A DNA stretch of 50,452 nt from positions 1-50,452 of the forward strand of contig NZ_JBFEFI010000016.1 of the NCBI RefSeq assembly GCF_040717535.1. The letters run 5' to 3'. Each line of letters begins with the position of its first letter. The first letter of the stretch is position 1. Position numbers and translations under genes: made by a program. The stretch comes from Thalassoglobus sp. JC818. GTDB taxonomy: Bacteria > Planctomycetota > Planctomycetia > Planctomycetales > Planctomycetaceae. Positions 26,601 to 35,293 of the stretch are shown here, in pieces. Under the pieces are notes generated by a model. The model was not told the origin of the DNA. It saw only the letters and a list, made by a program, of their open reading frames with translations, and ran no database searches.

Positions 26601-27278
26601 TTATCGCTTAGAGCGTGTGGCGACTCTTCGATAAGAAGTGAAGACCAACCCGGAGAGTAGGCACAGCAATCCTGATGACGGTTCCGGACTCTGATGCACA
26701 TCTGAGTTCGGTCGAGGAAACCCGGGGGGCTTGTCAAACTCGACGATAAATCCGTCGACTGGCCCCGAAACGTCCCCGGAGTCATTCCAACTCCAATTCG
26801 GCCCCGAACCAAAATCTCGCCGCCAAACGTGCACAAAGTCTTCGTTACCAAGATTATTTGGCTCCGGCCCTGCCCAATCACTAAAAGGAGCCGGCTCACC
26901 AGTCGTCCACTGAAAATCTCCTTCGGAAAGCACGTCTGTCAGACCAATCCAAGCACGAATGCCGTCGACAAACGGAAATAGCCCTCCGGGAGCGTTCGGA
27001 TCTCCAATCAGACTTCCAAACGTCGTCTCGACGAATGCATTTTCTGCAGCACTGGTGATTGAGACTAAATGCCCGTGAGATCCGCGGTAGCGCAATTGTG
27101 AAGCGAGAGCATCTGCTTCTGTCCATGTGATGTCTTCGCTGAAGTAGAGCCCGTAGTAATGACCGTTGCCACCATCACGCACCTGCCATCTCATCGGGTC
27201 CACAAGGAAGTCAGCCTGTACTGTGTTGCCGAGAAGTGTGAGTGTGAAGAAGAACAAATATGGCGATCGATATTTCAT
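26601..27278 (-). CDS. PEP-CTERM protein with C-type lectin domain
   Basis: 225 residues. It has a signal peptide (YLFFFTLTLLGNTVQADF), then a C-type lectin fold (YYGLYFSEDITWTEADALAS, GHLVSITSAAENAFVETTFG, RAWIGLTDVLSEGDFQWTTG, EPNNLGNEDFVHVW, WNDSGD) and a C-terminal sorting tail: PEPSS, a hydrophobic stretch (GLLCLLSGLVFTSY) and the basic end RRVATRSKR. The tail is recognised by exosortase and leads to surface anchoring or export. The usual lectin cysteines are missing, which is common in this bacterial subgroup. It probably binds sugars at the cell surface. No exosortase gene is in the window. It is an ordinary gene lying among defence genes. Confidence 0.93.
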   Translation of the reverse strand: MKYRSPYLFFFTLTLLGNTVQADFLVDPMRWQVRDGGNGHYYGLYFSEDITWTEADALASQLRYRGSHGHLVSITSAAENAFVETTFGSLIGDPNAPGGLFPFVDGIRAWIGLTDVLSEGDFQWTTGEPAPFSDWAGPEPNNLGNEDFVHVWRRDFGSGPNWSWNDSGDVSGPVDGFIVEFDKPPGFPRPNSDVHQSPEPSSGLLCLLSGLVFTSYRRVATRSKR

Positions 27279-27517
27279 GATTTTTGCCCTTGCAAAGAGT
27301 TGGGTTTTCTAACATGCATCACGTTCTGATGCTTAGTAGGGGAGCGGAAAGCTTCGTCAAAGTCACCGACACTTCTCAACTTCGCCTGATGCCACAGTTG
27401 CGAAGGCCGAGTCACAAGACATGGTCGAGATGATGACTGCTCTCATGGCTCTCTCTTTTGGGTAGAAGTATGAGATTCGCTTTTAACGGTTGAAGTCATC
27501 TAATCAACCGGCTGAAG

Positions 27518-27549
27518 CTTCCTCCGACCTACAAGCAGGTCGGAGGAAG
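27518..27549. terminator. Long perfect hairpin after the NYN gene
   Basis: CTTCCTCCGACCT (27518-27530) and AGGTCGGAGGAAG (27537-27549) form a 13-bp perfect stem with a 6-nt loop. It lies 15 nt after the stop of the minus-strand NYN gene. No U-tract follows on the minus strand and a G-run follows on the plus strand, so it may be an RNA-end stabiliser rather than an intrinsic terminator. Confidence 0.6.
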
Positions 27550-27564
27550 GGGGGGCACAATCGT

Positions 27565-28146
27565 CTACCACCGTCGGGAGCCTCCGCGATACCAGCGTGG
27601 AAGAGGTTTAAGGAAAGCTCGAAAGTCTTTCTCCAAGTCGTATAGTTCGGCTCCATACGATCTGAGATTGAGTAGCGCTGGCGACAGTTCTTCGTGGAAG
27701 CCGACAATCGACACTTTTCCGTCGAATTTCAAAATCGTTTGCAGAATTGGTGCGTAGACGTGGTCGTGGGAGACGACGACCACTCTCGGTCGCGATCCTT
27801 CTCGGGCCAAGTCACAGACACGATCGAGTTCGCCCAGGATGAAATCATCAACCGGATCGGAGTTGTGCCCCAACAATAAATCCGGATAACGCCTCTCCAG
27901 GCGGAATTGTGCAGAGCGGAGAAAACGATAGAACTTGTACGCTCTCTCATTGGAGTGTGTTCCATCAATCACGAACATCGGAGGGACTTGAATTCCCAAG
28001 ATCCGCTGGAGGCACTCACGGACGACGTCCCATTGCGGGCGATCCTCCGAAATAGGTTGCCGCTGGAGAATCTGGCCAAGGACACCATCGATATTTGGAC
28101 CGTCAATGAGAGCGATGTCACAGTTCGCAGATTTCAGTGAAACCAT
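27565..28146 (-). CDS. NYN-domain (PIN-like) ribonuclease
   Basis: 193 residues with AAGGT before the ATG. NYN landmarks are CDIALIDGPNIDG (first catalytic Asp-Gly-x-Asn, residues 9-21), MFVIDGTHSNERAYKFYRFL (second acidic site), NSDPVDDFILGELDRVCDL (acidic helix) and VVVVSHDHVYAPIL (VSxDxD/H-like strand). The family contains small metal-dependent RNases (LabA/DUF88 type), and several members sit in phage-defence islands. Its neighbours here are defence-like nucleases, which fits, but the target RNA is unknown. The C-terminus is basic (RWYRGGSRRW). It stands alone, without a visible operon partner. Confidence 0.85.
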   Translation of the reverse strand: MVSLKSANCDIALIDGPNIDGVLGQILQRQPISEDRPQWDVVRECLQRILGIQVPPMFVIDGTHSNERAYKFYRFLRSAQFRLERRYPDLLLGHNSDPVDDFILGELDRVCDLAREGSRPRVVVVSHDHVYAPILQTILKFDGKVSIVGFHEELSPALLNLRSYGAELYDLEKDFRAFLKPLPRWYRGGSRRW

Positions 28147-28865
28147 TTGACCTTACCTTTCAGAACGAATTGGCGTTAGTGACGTTCACGAGTGCCTCAA
28201 ACCAATGTCGAAACATCAAACTCGAGACGCCTCTCATCATGCCCGAGGCTCAAGAATTGTCAACCCAAAAACAAAACATAAACCCTTTACAGCAAAGGAC
28301 TTATGAACCTGACTTGACCTAATTCTTGACCTAACTTAACCCCCCTGGGAAGGGGAGCTATCGTTCTTGAAAATGTGGCACGCCAGCTGACCAGCCCAAC
28401 TCGACGATCGACATGTCACAAAGCACTAGACACCAACCTGTTGTGGCAATTCAGTGACTTGTTGTCGACGGTCTCAAATGAATTGACATCGATCGACTTC
28501 TGATCTTTGGTCGGCCAGCTCTGCTGAGGGTTCCCGTCGAGGGTGCTCGGAAGTCGTGACTCGAAAATATTTCAGAAAAATTTTGCAAGCATCCAACTCC
28601 AGCACATTCGAATGGGATCGAAATGGTCTTGCTTGGCTTCAGTCGAGCATTGGAAGTCCCCTCCTAACGGCTCTACAGATTGTTCATTCTTGCCCATTTG
28701 ATGTCTTCCAGTCGTACTTCGGATGCGATTCTCAACTAAGTGGTGCACGGACGTGGACCGACTCCGCTATCGATCTCGTTGAATGGTGAAAAGCTGACCG
28801 TTTCTCTAGGCTGAATGCATCAAAATCGTGTAATACAATCAGCAGTCTTTTCGGGTGTTGGGCGG
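28147..28865. other. Intergenic region between divergent nuclease genes
   Basis: About 0.7 kb between the NYN and DUF2779 genes. A 77-codon plus frame (28556-28789) is not convincing. TTGACA on the minus strand (28258-28263) could be a -35 box for the NYN gene, but no good -10 follows. Nothing else seen. Confidence 0.4.
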
Positions 28866-30848
28866 ATGCAGACCAAACCGCGGTACCTCACGAAATCGAA
28901 ATTCCGACTCGGGATGCAGTGTCCGACGAAGCTCTTTTTTCACGGCAAGGACAGCATTTACTCCTGCTCAAGTCTGGACGACTCATTTCTCGAGGCGCTG
29001 GCTGAAGGGGGTTTTCAAGTCGGTGAACTGGCAAAGCAGTACTTTCCAGAAGGAGTGACTGTCGAAACTCTTGATCATGAACGGGCACTGTTAGAAACGA
29101 ATCAACTCCTGATGTCTGGGGACGTCACGATCTTCGAAGCAGCTGTTCGCTCAGAGACACTGTTTGCCCGAGTCGATATCCTGGTGCGGACCGATGACGA
29201 ACTTCACGTTATTGAGGTCAAATCCAAGTCGCACGATTCTAGAAACGAAGACGGTATCGTAGGTCGTCGAGGTCAGATACTTGCACAATGGAAACCGTAC
29301 CTTTGGGACGTCGCCTTTCAAAAAGAGGTCTTAGCGAGAGCGTTCCCAGATTTCACAATACGTACGTCTCTCATGGTCGTCGACAAAGCTGCAACGTGCC
29401 CCTCCGATGGTTTGAACCAAAAATTCCAGATCACCCGTGACAGTAGCGGTCGAATGCGAGTGGTCCTCGGAAAACCGCTCACTGAGAGAGAACGCAATCA
29501 CCGACTGTTGTTTCAGATTTCCGTCGACGAATTGTGCGAACTGATCTACCAAGAGTCTCTGGGAGAATCCGTCGGACCGAACACGTTTCAAGAGCGCATT
29601 GACTGGCTCGCCTATCAATACAGAAACGATATTCGGACCGAGACGCCGATCGGAAGTCGGTGCAGCAACTGTGAATTCGTAGCCACAGCCGACGAACGCA
29701 CGAATGGCTTACTCAGTGGATTTCATGAGTGCTGGCGACTCAGCCAAGATGCATCGGATCAAGCTAATAATTCTCCGACTGTTCTCTCTCTGTGGAACTT
29801 TCGTGGAAAAGATCGTCTGATCGAGACGGGACAGTTATCACTCTCCGATCTTTCGGAAGATGATATCAATCCAACTCCAAGTACAGCACCAGGTCTGTCA
29901 ACGACTGAACGTCAGTGGCTTCAGGTCAAGAAAGCACAGGCTCGGGACACCTCAATCTGGATAGACCATGATGGGCTGCGGCGTGAAATGGAACATTGGA
30001 CCTTTCCGTTACACATGATTGATTTCGAAACGTCTCGGGTCGCAATTCCGTTTCACCGGGGACATCGCCCTTACGCCCTGCTCGCTTTTCAATTCTCTCA
30101 TCACATCATTTCGCAGGATCGGAACGTCAAACACGTTGGAGAGTTCTTGAGTGTCGAGCCGGGCAAGTTTCCGAACTACGAATTTGTCCGGGCACTCAAG
30201 AGCGACCTCGAGAACGATGATGGATCGATCTTCTGCTATTCCCATCACGAAACGACCTGTCTCGCTGAAATCGCCCGCCAACTCAATCGTGATAATCGTC
30301 CGCCTGATGACAAAGTTGAGTTGCTGGATTTCATTCAATCTATTTCTCGTGGCCCCGAGGGAACTTCCGAAAATCCGAACGGTCATCGGTCGATGGTCGA
30401 TCTTCTGGAACTGGTTAAGCGGTACTACTACGCTCCCGAAACCAATGGGTCTAATTCGCTTAAGGCTGTGTTGCCTGCCACTCTGAATGCTTCACCATTC
30501 CTCAAAGCCAAATACTCGCAGCCCGTGTACGGCGCATCCAACGGAATCCCCAGTAAAAACTTTCGGGACATGGTCTGGATCCAATTCAGTGATTCAAAAG
30601 TCATCGACCCTTACCAGCAGCTCCCAAACTTGTTTGACGACATTCCAAACGAAGAGTTTCACCGACTCAATCCTTCAGGAAAGCTGGATGATGGTGGTGC
30701 CGCCATGATTGCATACGCACGAATGCAATTTGAAGATATGGACCCGAGGGAACGAACTGCCCTCCAAAGCGGACTCCTCCGTTATTGTGAGCTTGATACC
30801 CTGGCAATGGTGATGTTGTATGAAGCTTGGGCAGACTGGCTCGCGTGA
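28866..30848 (+). CDS. DUF2779 protein: Fe-S RecB-like nuclease plus DEDD-type exonuclease
   Basis: 660 residues from ATG 28866 (MQTKPRYLTKSKFRLGMQCP); an in-frame ATG at 28815 would add 17 unlikely residues. The N-terminal half resembles Cas4/AddB nucleases: LTKSKFRLGMQC, then RVDILVR and HVIEVKSKSH (D and E-x-K), and four cysteines that can hold an Fe-S cluster (one in GMQC, two in SRCSNCEF, one in HECW). The C-terminal half has MIDFETSRVAIPF (DxE of RNase H-like exonucleases), SYHHETTCL-like helix positions and LRYCELDTLAMVML (final catalytic Asp), as in DUF2779. Both parts act on DNA ends. Its place in a defence island suggests phage-DNA processing. The family is still poorly characterised. 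Confidence 0.9.
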   Translation: MQTKPRYLTKSKFRLGMQCPTKLFFHGKDSIYSCSSLDDSFLEALAEGGFQVGELAKQYFPEGVTVETLDHERALLETNQLLMSGDVTIFEAAVRSETLFARVDILVRTDDELHVIEVKSKSHDSRNEDGIVGRRGQILAQWKPYLWDVAFQKEVLARAFPDFTIRTSLMVVDKAATCPSDGLNQKFQITRDSSGRMRVVLGKPLTERERNHRLLFQISVDELCELIYQESLGESVGPNTFQERIDWLAYQYRNDIRTETPIGSRCSNCEFVATADERTNGLLSGFHECWRLSQDASDQANNSPTVLSLWNFRGKDRLIETGQLSLSDLSEDDINPTPSTAPGLSTTERQWLQVKKAQARDTSIWIDHDGLRREMEHWTFPLHMIDFETSRVAIPFHRGHRPYALLAFQFSHHIISQDRNVKHVGEFLSVEPGKFPNYEFVRALKSDLENDDGSIFCYSHHETTCLAEIARQLNRDNRPPDDKVELLDFIQSISRGPEGTSENPNGHRSMVDLLELVKRYYYAPETNGSNSLKAVLPATLNASPFLKAKYSQPVYGASNGIPSKNFRDMVWIQFSDSKVIDPYQQLPNLFDDIPNEEFHRLNPSGKLDDGGAAMIAYARMQFEDMDPRERTALQSGLLRYCELDTLAMVMLYEAWADWLA

Positions 30849-30896
30849 GCATTTGAAAAGATGAGTGAGCGTCCAATCTGACTGGTAGTGATTCCA

Positions 30897-31382
30897 TCAA
30901 GAGTCTGAAAAGCGTTCATTTCCGAAGACTTCCGCAGCCAATCTCTGTACACCCTGAAAGTCCTGCAGCAACACTTTTCTTCGATCGTTCAGCCAATTCC
31001 GTGATCGCTCGATGAGTATTTTTCGAGTCTCTAGATCTAGATCCAGCGAATCTTTAGAGACAATTCCAACGCCAGGATCAAAGTCCGATTTCAAGCCATT
31101 GCAAGACACACAAGCCAAGGCGAAATTCGCATAGTTGGTCCCCGTCTGCATATATCCGTATTTCTGCGGTCCGCCGATTTTCGTGTATCGACTCCGGGGT
31201 AGGATATGGTCAAAATTCCAGAAACCATGGTAGGCACTCAGACTGCTCAACAAATCGAAGTGACAATACTCGCAACGATATTCAGCTCGAGCGAAGACGA
31301 TGTGATAGACAGGTTGGTACCAGTACCCAATCTTCGATGTTCTGAGTTTGTTCTGAAAGTTGATAATTTTCCGGTCATCCAT
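30897..31382 (-). CDS. HNH endonuclease at the end of the restriction operon
   Basis: 161 residues. The HNH site is intact: zinc cysteines C37 and C40 (RCEYC), the catalytic pair D58-H59 (FDHILPRS), N86 (TNYANFALAC) and C91/C94 followed by N95 (CVSCN). The rest is helical with a basic C-terminus. The start is ATG 31382; the Res gene ends 30 nt upstream, so this is the seventh and last gene of the operon. HNH enzymes nick or cut DNA. Here it could be an added effector of the system or a companion gene that joined by insertion. No signal peptide. Confidence 0.9.
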   Translation of the reverse strand: MDDRKIINFQNKLRTSKIGYWYQPVYHIVFARAEYRCEYCHFDLLSSLSAYHGFWNFDHILPRSRYTKIGGPQKYGYMQTGTNYANFALACVSCNGLKSDFDPGVGIVSKDSLDLDLETRKILIERSRNWLNDRRKVLLQDFQGVQRLAAEVFGNERFSDS

Positions 31383-31412
31383 TTTGTCGCCCCAATTCTC
31401 GGCAAATGGACC

Positions 31413-34400
31413 TCAACTCAAGTTTGCGCTTAGGTCCACTTGCCGTGCGCTTGCCGCTTTTGTCAGCAGGCGCTCGATGTACGTTTTCTTGTCTTCCTTC
31501 TGGAATAGAACGTGGGAATTCGTGAACTGCTCTTTCGTCAGGTCATCCGTCCACCAGCGGACTTGCTGAAAAGGTGTATTTGAGATGATGAACGAGTTCA
31601 GGATCACGTTGGGATCGCCGAGACGATCCTCCAGTTCCTTGATCGTCCGATAGAAGCGAATCTTGGGATCGTCCGGGCCTTCAAGATTTCGGATGCCCTT
31701 GGGATCAACGAACGTGACGTATTGCTTACCGTCCACGAGCAGCCAGAGAAGGAAGTCCGGGTAGAAGTTCCCGGCCTCGAAGAAGCCGATGCCTCGGCCA
31801 CGGCTCATGTTGCGGAGCAGGTAGAGTTCCCGGTCATCGAAGAACGAGTTGTTGTCGTCATAGAAATTGCGAAGATCGGTGACGAACTCCTTTTCGCCCT
31901 CGTTGAGTGAGACCGGACTGACATCCACGAAGTCGCTCTTGACGTGCAGGAGCGGCTGGTAGAGATGTTGGCCGAACGAATACGCCATGCACGATCCGAA
32001 CGGCCAGTCCTTTAGCACCCCGGCATCGAGATCGCTCTGAATACCCTTGAGTTGATCGACGATCTGATCCTGCGATTCGTCAATCAGCAGCCGGTATTCA
32101 ACCTGAAGGTTAGGGTCGTCCTCGGTCAGAGTGTGGTATTCGTAGAAGTCCGACTCCCACTCCTGTTTCTTGTTTTTGTAGTAGCGGTCGGCGTATTTCT
32201 TGAGCAGGGCGACGGCGATCTCCTGCCAGCGTCGTACCCGGTCGAACTGCGTGAACTCCAATTCCTCGGGCGGGATGAAGAGCTTGTACCACCGGGCGTC
32301 AAGCAGAAGTGGAATGATGCTATCCCGGTTCAGGTTCAGGTTGTACCACGACCGCTCGTTCTTGAAGTGCTGTAGCTCAAACCAGATAGCGTCGATGTCC
32401 ATGAAGGCGAGATGATGCTTCTCCAGCTTACCTTCGTGCTTCACCGCCGAGTCTTCGGTCTTGGCTACGCCTTTGCTCTGCTGAGCCTGAATCTTGGGAT
32501 ACCAGTTCAGTGAAATCGGATGACGCAGAAGTCGGTCTGGTGGTTCAGCGAGTGTCGGCTTCGGGCCGTGCAGCTTGAAGTCTTTGCCTTCCTCGATGCG
32601 GACGCTGGTGAGCTTCTTCCCATTGAGGTTCTTGACGACCGGCAGGATGAACTCGATCCGCTCTTCATTGCCGGGAAGACCTTCTTCTTCGAGGTACTCC
32701 TTGAACTGCCGCATGTAGTCGGCCCGGATACCAAAGATGTTCAGCGTTTCCAGCAGATGAATACGATCAGGCCGACTGACACCTTCAAGTTGGCTACTGC
32801 GTTTCAAGGTCATGCCGTGGCCTTTGAGACGCACACCACGACCGAACAACTGGATGATCTCTGAGCCTTCGGTGCGACCAATGTTCATGAGGCCCATCGT
32901 GCTGACTCGCCAACTGTTCCACCCTTCAGTGAACTTCTTCGATCCGATCAGCACGTTGACCGTCGAGTCGTCTTCATTGAGACCTCGGAAGAGCGAACCT
33001 GAGAACTCCTTCTCGTCCACGTTCAACAGGTCATGCTCGTCGCAGAGTTTGCACAAGTTAGAGGCATCACCGACGTTGATGAGGCCGAAGGGTTCGTTCT
33101 CACCGAGTCGTAGGGCGATTTCACCGTCCGTGCCTTTCAGATTCTCGACATGCAGGGCAGCTTGCGTGGACGAGTTGAACAACACCTTCAGGATGTCGTT
33201 GTAAATCTCCTCAGCGGACATTCCAGAAGAGATCAGGTGTGGAAAAGCGGTGGCGAAGATTTCGTTGCCACGCTGGTCAAGTAGACCGGGCCTGCCGCTC
33301 AGCAATCGCTCCAGCAGGGTGATCGAATCTCGCTTTTCCTTCACGAACTCGGCCAGCGTCAGCAGGATATCCACCACATCAGACACCTTGCGCTTGTTCT
33401 CTGATCGCACGGCATTCACGCTACCGCCGACGAAAACCCACAGCGGTTTCTCCAGCAAGAAGGGGCGGAACGTGTTCGGGTTGTCGGCGTAGAGCTTTTG
33501 CTGCTGGTAGAAGGCAACGAGGCAGGCCGTCAGGTACAGGTTGCGGCGTTCCTCGTCGGAGTCGTCGGCGAGGTTCAGGATGCGGTAGTCCTTCCCGAAT
33601 CCGTCCCGGTAGAAATACTTGTACGAGTAGTCGAACAGGATGTTCTTGGCGTAGATCGGTTCGAGTCCCTTCTTCCCCTTCATCGCCTGCCCGAACGTGG
33701 CGGAATACTCGAAGGAGAAACCGTTCTCGCAGAGCCGGTTGCGGGCGCTCATCCATGCCCCTTCGACGCTCGCACTGGCACCACGATGTCCTTCATCGAC
33801 CAGCACAAGGTTGTTCCCCTCGAAGGCGTCGATGGCGACCGTCTTCTGGCCCATCTCTTCTTTGAGCTTGGTGACTTCGATGATCTCGACCGACCGGCCC
33901 GAGAACAACGACCGAGACTCTTTCGAGAACAGGTCGGCGTCCATGCCCGAGGCGTGGAACTCTTCGAGGTGTTGTTTTGACAAGCCCTCGTTGGGCGTCA
34001 GCAGGATGATCCGGTTGAGTCCCTTCTCTTTGTCGTGCAGTTTCAGGTAATGCTGGTACTGAAGGATGTTGACGTGCATCAGCAGCGTCTTGCCGCTGCC
34101 GGTGGCATTCCAGAATGCCAACTTTCGCAAGTCATTTGCTTCGTAAGCTGGTAGCTGTTCCTTTGTGGCCACTTTTCCATGAACACCGCCCTCATTGAAC
34201 TTGGCGACATGTTGATTCAGGTCGGCCAGCAGCTTGTCAGGGTCACGGAAGAAACGATCGAGATAGACTTCGGTGAATAGCAGCGACAGATATTGGAAAT
34301 ACTTCCACTTCAGCGGATCGGCTCGATTCTCGCTGAGCGTCAGCGTGTGCTTGACGATGTTCTGGTCGTAGCCGAGTAGCGTGTCGCCGGGAAACTCTTC

Positions 34401-34604
34401 GTAGTCCCAAAGCAGCTTCAACTCTTTGTGGAACGTGTGGACGTTATTCTCGTCCAATCCCTCAAGATGGAGAGGCTTCAATCGCTCGGCGAGCGTGTCG
34501 AAGTCGCTGACATCGAACAGAGACAGCATCCACTGATTCAGGACGAGTTTCTCGTCGAATCGCAGCGGTGGTGTTTCGTTTTTCTTGGCTCGTTTCTTGG
34601 CCAT
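31413..34604 (-). CDS. Type III restriction-like helicase-nuclease (Res)
   Basis: 1063 residues from ATG 34604 (MAKKRAKKNETPPLRFDEKL). The frame is open to 34823, but that stretch lies inside the DUF4276 gene; the chosen start overlaps its stop as TGATG. The superfamily 2 helicase core has Walker A ATGSGKT (167-173), the DEAD-box-like LVLVDEGHRG (270-273) and the late motif IIQLFGRGVRLKGHG. The C-terminus carries a PD-(D/E)XK nuclease: YPDFLLWLL with D950, then VTFVDPKG with D967 and K969. This is the order of type III Res subunits, which translocate and cut when two modification complexes collide. It works with the methyltransferase at 36445. Composition is GC-richer than the island average. 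Confidence 0.92.
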   Translation of the reverse strand: MAKKRAKKNETPPLRFDEKLVLNQWMLSLFDVSDFDTLAERLKPLHLEGLDENNVHTFHKELKLLWDYEEFPGDTLLGYDQNIVKHTLTLSENRADPLKWKYFQYLSLLFTEVYLDRFFRDPDKLLADLNQHVAKFNEGGVHGKVATKEQLPAYEANDLRKLAFWNATGSGKTLLMHVNILQYQHYLKLHDKEKGLNRIILLTPNEGLSKQHLEEFHASGMDADLFSKESRSLFSGRSVEIIEVTKLKEEMGQKTVAIDAFEGNNLVLVDEGHRGASASVEGAWMSARNRLCENGFSFEYSATFGQAMKGKKGLEPIYAKNILFDYSYKYFYRDGFGKDYRILNLADDSDEERRNLYLTACLVAFYQQQKLYADNPNTFRPFLLEKPLWVFVGGSVNAVRSENKRKVSDVVDILLTLAEFVKEKRDSITLLERLLSGRPGLLDQRGNEIFATAFPHLISSGMSAEEIYNDILKVLFNSSTQAALHVENLKGTDGEIALRLGENEPFGLINVGDASNLCKLCDEHDLLNVDEKEFSGSLFRGLNEDDSTVNVLIGSKKFTEGWNSWRVSTMGLMNIGRTEGSEIIQLFGRGVRLKGHGMTLKRSSQLEGVSRPDRIHLLETLNIFGIRADYMRQFKEYLEEEGLPGNEERIEFILPVVKNLNGKKLTSVRIEEGKDFKLHGPKPTLAEPPDRLLRHPISLNWYPKIQAQQSKGVAKTEDSAVKHEGKLEKHHLAFMDIDAIWFELQHFKNERSWYNLNLNRDSIIPLLLDARWYKLFIPPEELEFTQFDRVRRWQEIAVALLKKYADRYYKNKKQEWESDFYEYHTLTEDDPNLQVEYRLLIDESQDQIVDQLKGIQSDLDAGVLKDWPFGSCMAYSFGQHLYQPLLHVKSDFVDVSPVSLNEGEKEFVTDLRNFYDDNNSFFDDRELYLLRNMSRGRGIGFFEAGNFYPDFLLWLLVDGKQYVTFVDPKGIRNLEGPDDPKIRFYRTIKELEDRLGDPNVILNSFIISNTPFQQVRWWTDDLTKEQFTNSHVLFQKEDKKTYIERLLTKAASARQVDLSANLS

Positions 34605-35293
34605 CACAAGCCCCCTGCATCCAGTTGTTCCAAGCGAGTGAGCCAATTCCCGAAGTGCTGGCACTTTTCTCTGAGTGTTGGCAATCCGATATCTTCGGCG
34701 AGCAGCGGGCCAGCAACATTCTCGTCGTATCCCGGAACATGCTGGCCGATACGGTACTTCGGGTGCGAGTGCTGGCCGTGATTGATGTCTTCTGGTGTGT
34801 TGAAGGCATCGCATTCCTGACACAACGCCTGCAACTCTGCACTGGGAACATCGTACAGAGTCGTAATACGGGGAGGATCGACAAGTACCAGCGCCTCGTA
34901 TTCATGGACTTGAAGATAAGGAATAAAACGATCGTCACCAATTTCGTCCGCCAAGGATAGCTCAAGTGCTTCTGCCTGTTCGCCGCCAGTGAACTTTGCC
35001 ATTGCTTCGTCGTAACCGGGGAAATCGTTCGGCAGCGAATATAAGTCCACCATCATGGTGAATCGTGCTTCAGGTGACTGATCTTCCTTGAGCCACGTTC
35101 GCATGTCTGCAAAAGCGTGCCCAAAGGTGTGCAGCAATCCACCTTGGGGAATCCTGCCACGTCGCCTTCGATGCAGTCCAGTGAATCGTGGATGAGTGAG
35201 AAACACGTTAAAATTTGCCAAGTGTGGAATCAGCACGCTTGTTGCGAACGCTGCCTCTGTCTGCCCTTCCACTGTCATGTAGAGTCGCTTCAT
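34604..35293 (-). CDS. DUF4276 protein, TOPRIM-like
   Basis: 229 residues. The start MKRLYMTVEGQTEAAFATSV contains VEGQTE (E9-E13), the TOPRIM-like acidic start of DUF4276, followed by the acidic DLYSLPNDFPG and the conserved VHEYEALVLVDP. TOPRIM-like domains bind metal and act as nucleases or toxins. The start overlaps the AAA ATPase stop as TAATG and its stop overlaps the Res start as TGATG, so it is fully coupled on both sides. DUF4276 genes are regular partners of AAA ATPases, and the layout recalls PARIS-type pairs (AAA plus DUF4435), with a different effector. Its role inside a restriction operon is open. Confidence 0.88.
   Translation of the reverse strand: MKRLYMTVEGQTEAAFATSVLIPHLANFNVFLTHPRFTGLHRRRRGRIPQGGLLHTFGHAFADMRTWLKEDQSPEARFTMMVDLYSLPNDFPGYDEAMAKFTGGEQAEALELSLADEIGDDRFIPYLQVHEYEALVLVDPPRITTLYDVPSAELQALCQECDAFNTPEDINHGQHSHPKYRIGQHVPGYDENVAGPLLAEDIGLPTLREKCQHFGNWLTRLEQLDAGGL

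Noticed and set aside
33498-33980. 160-codon plus-strand frame opposite Res
   Set aside because: It is a shadow of the Res coding strand.
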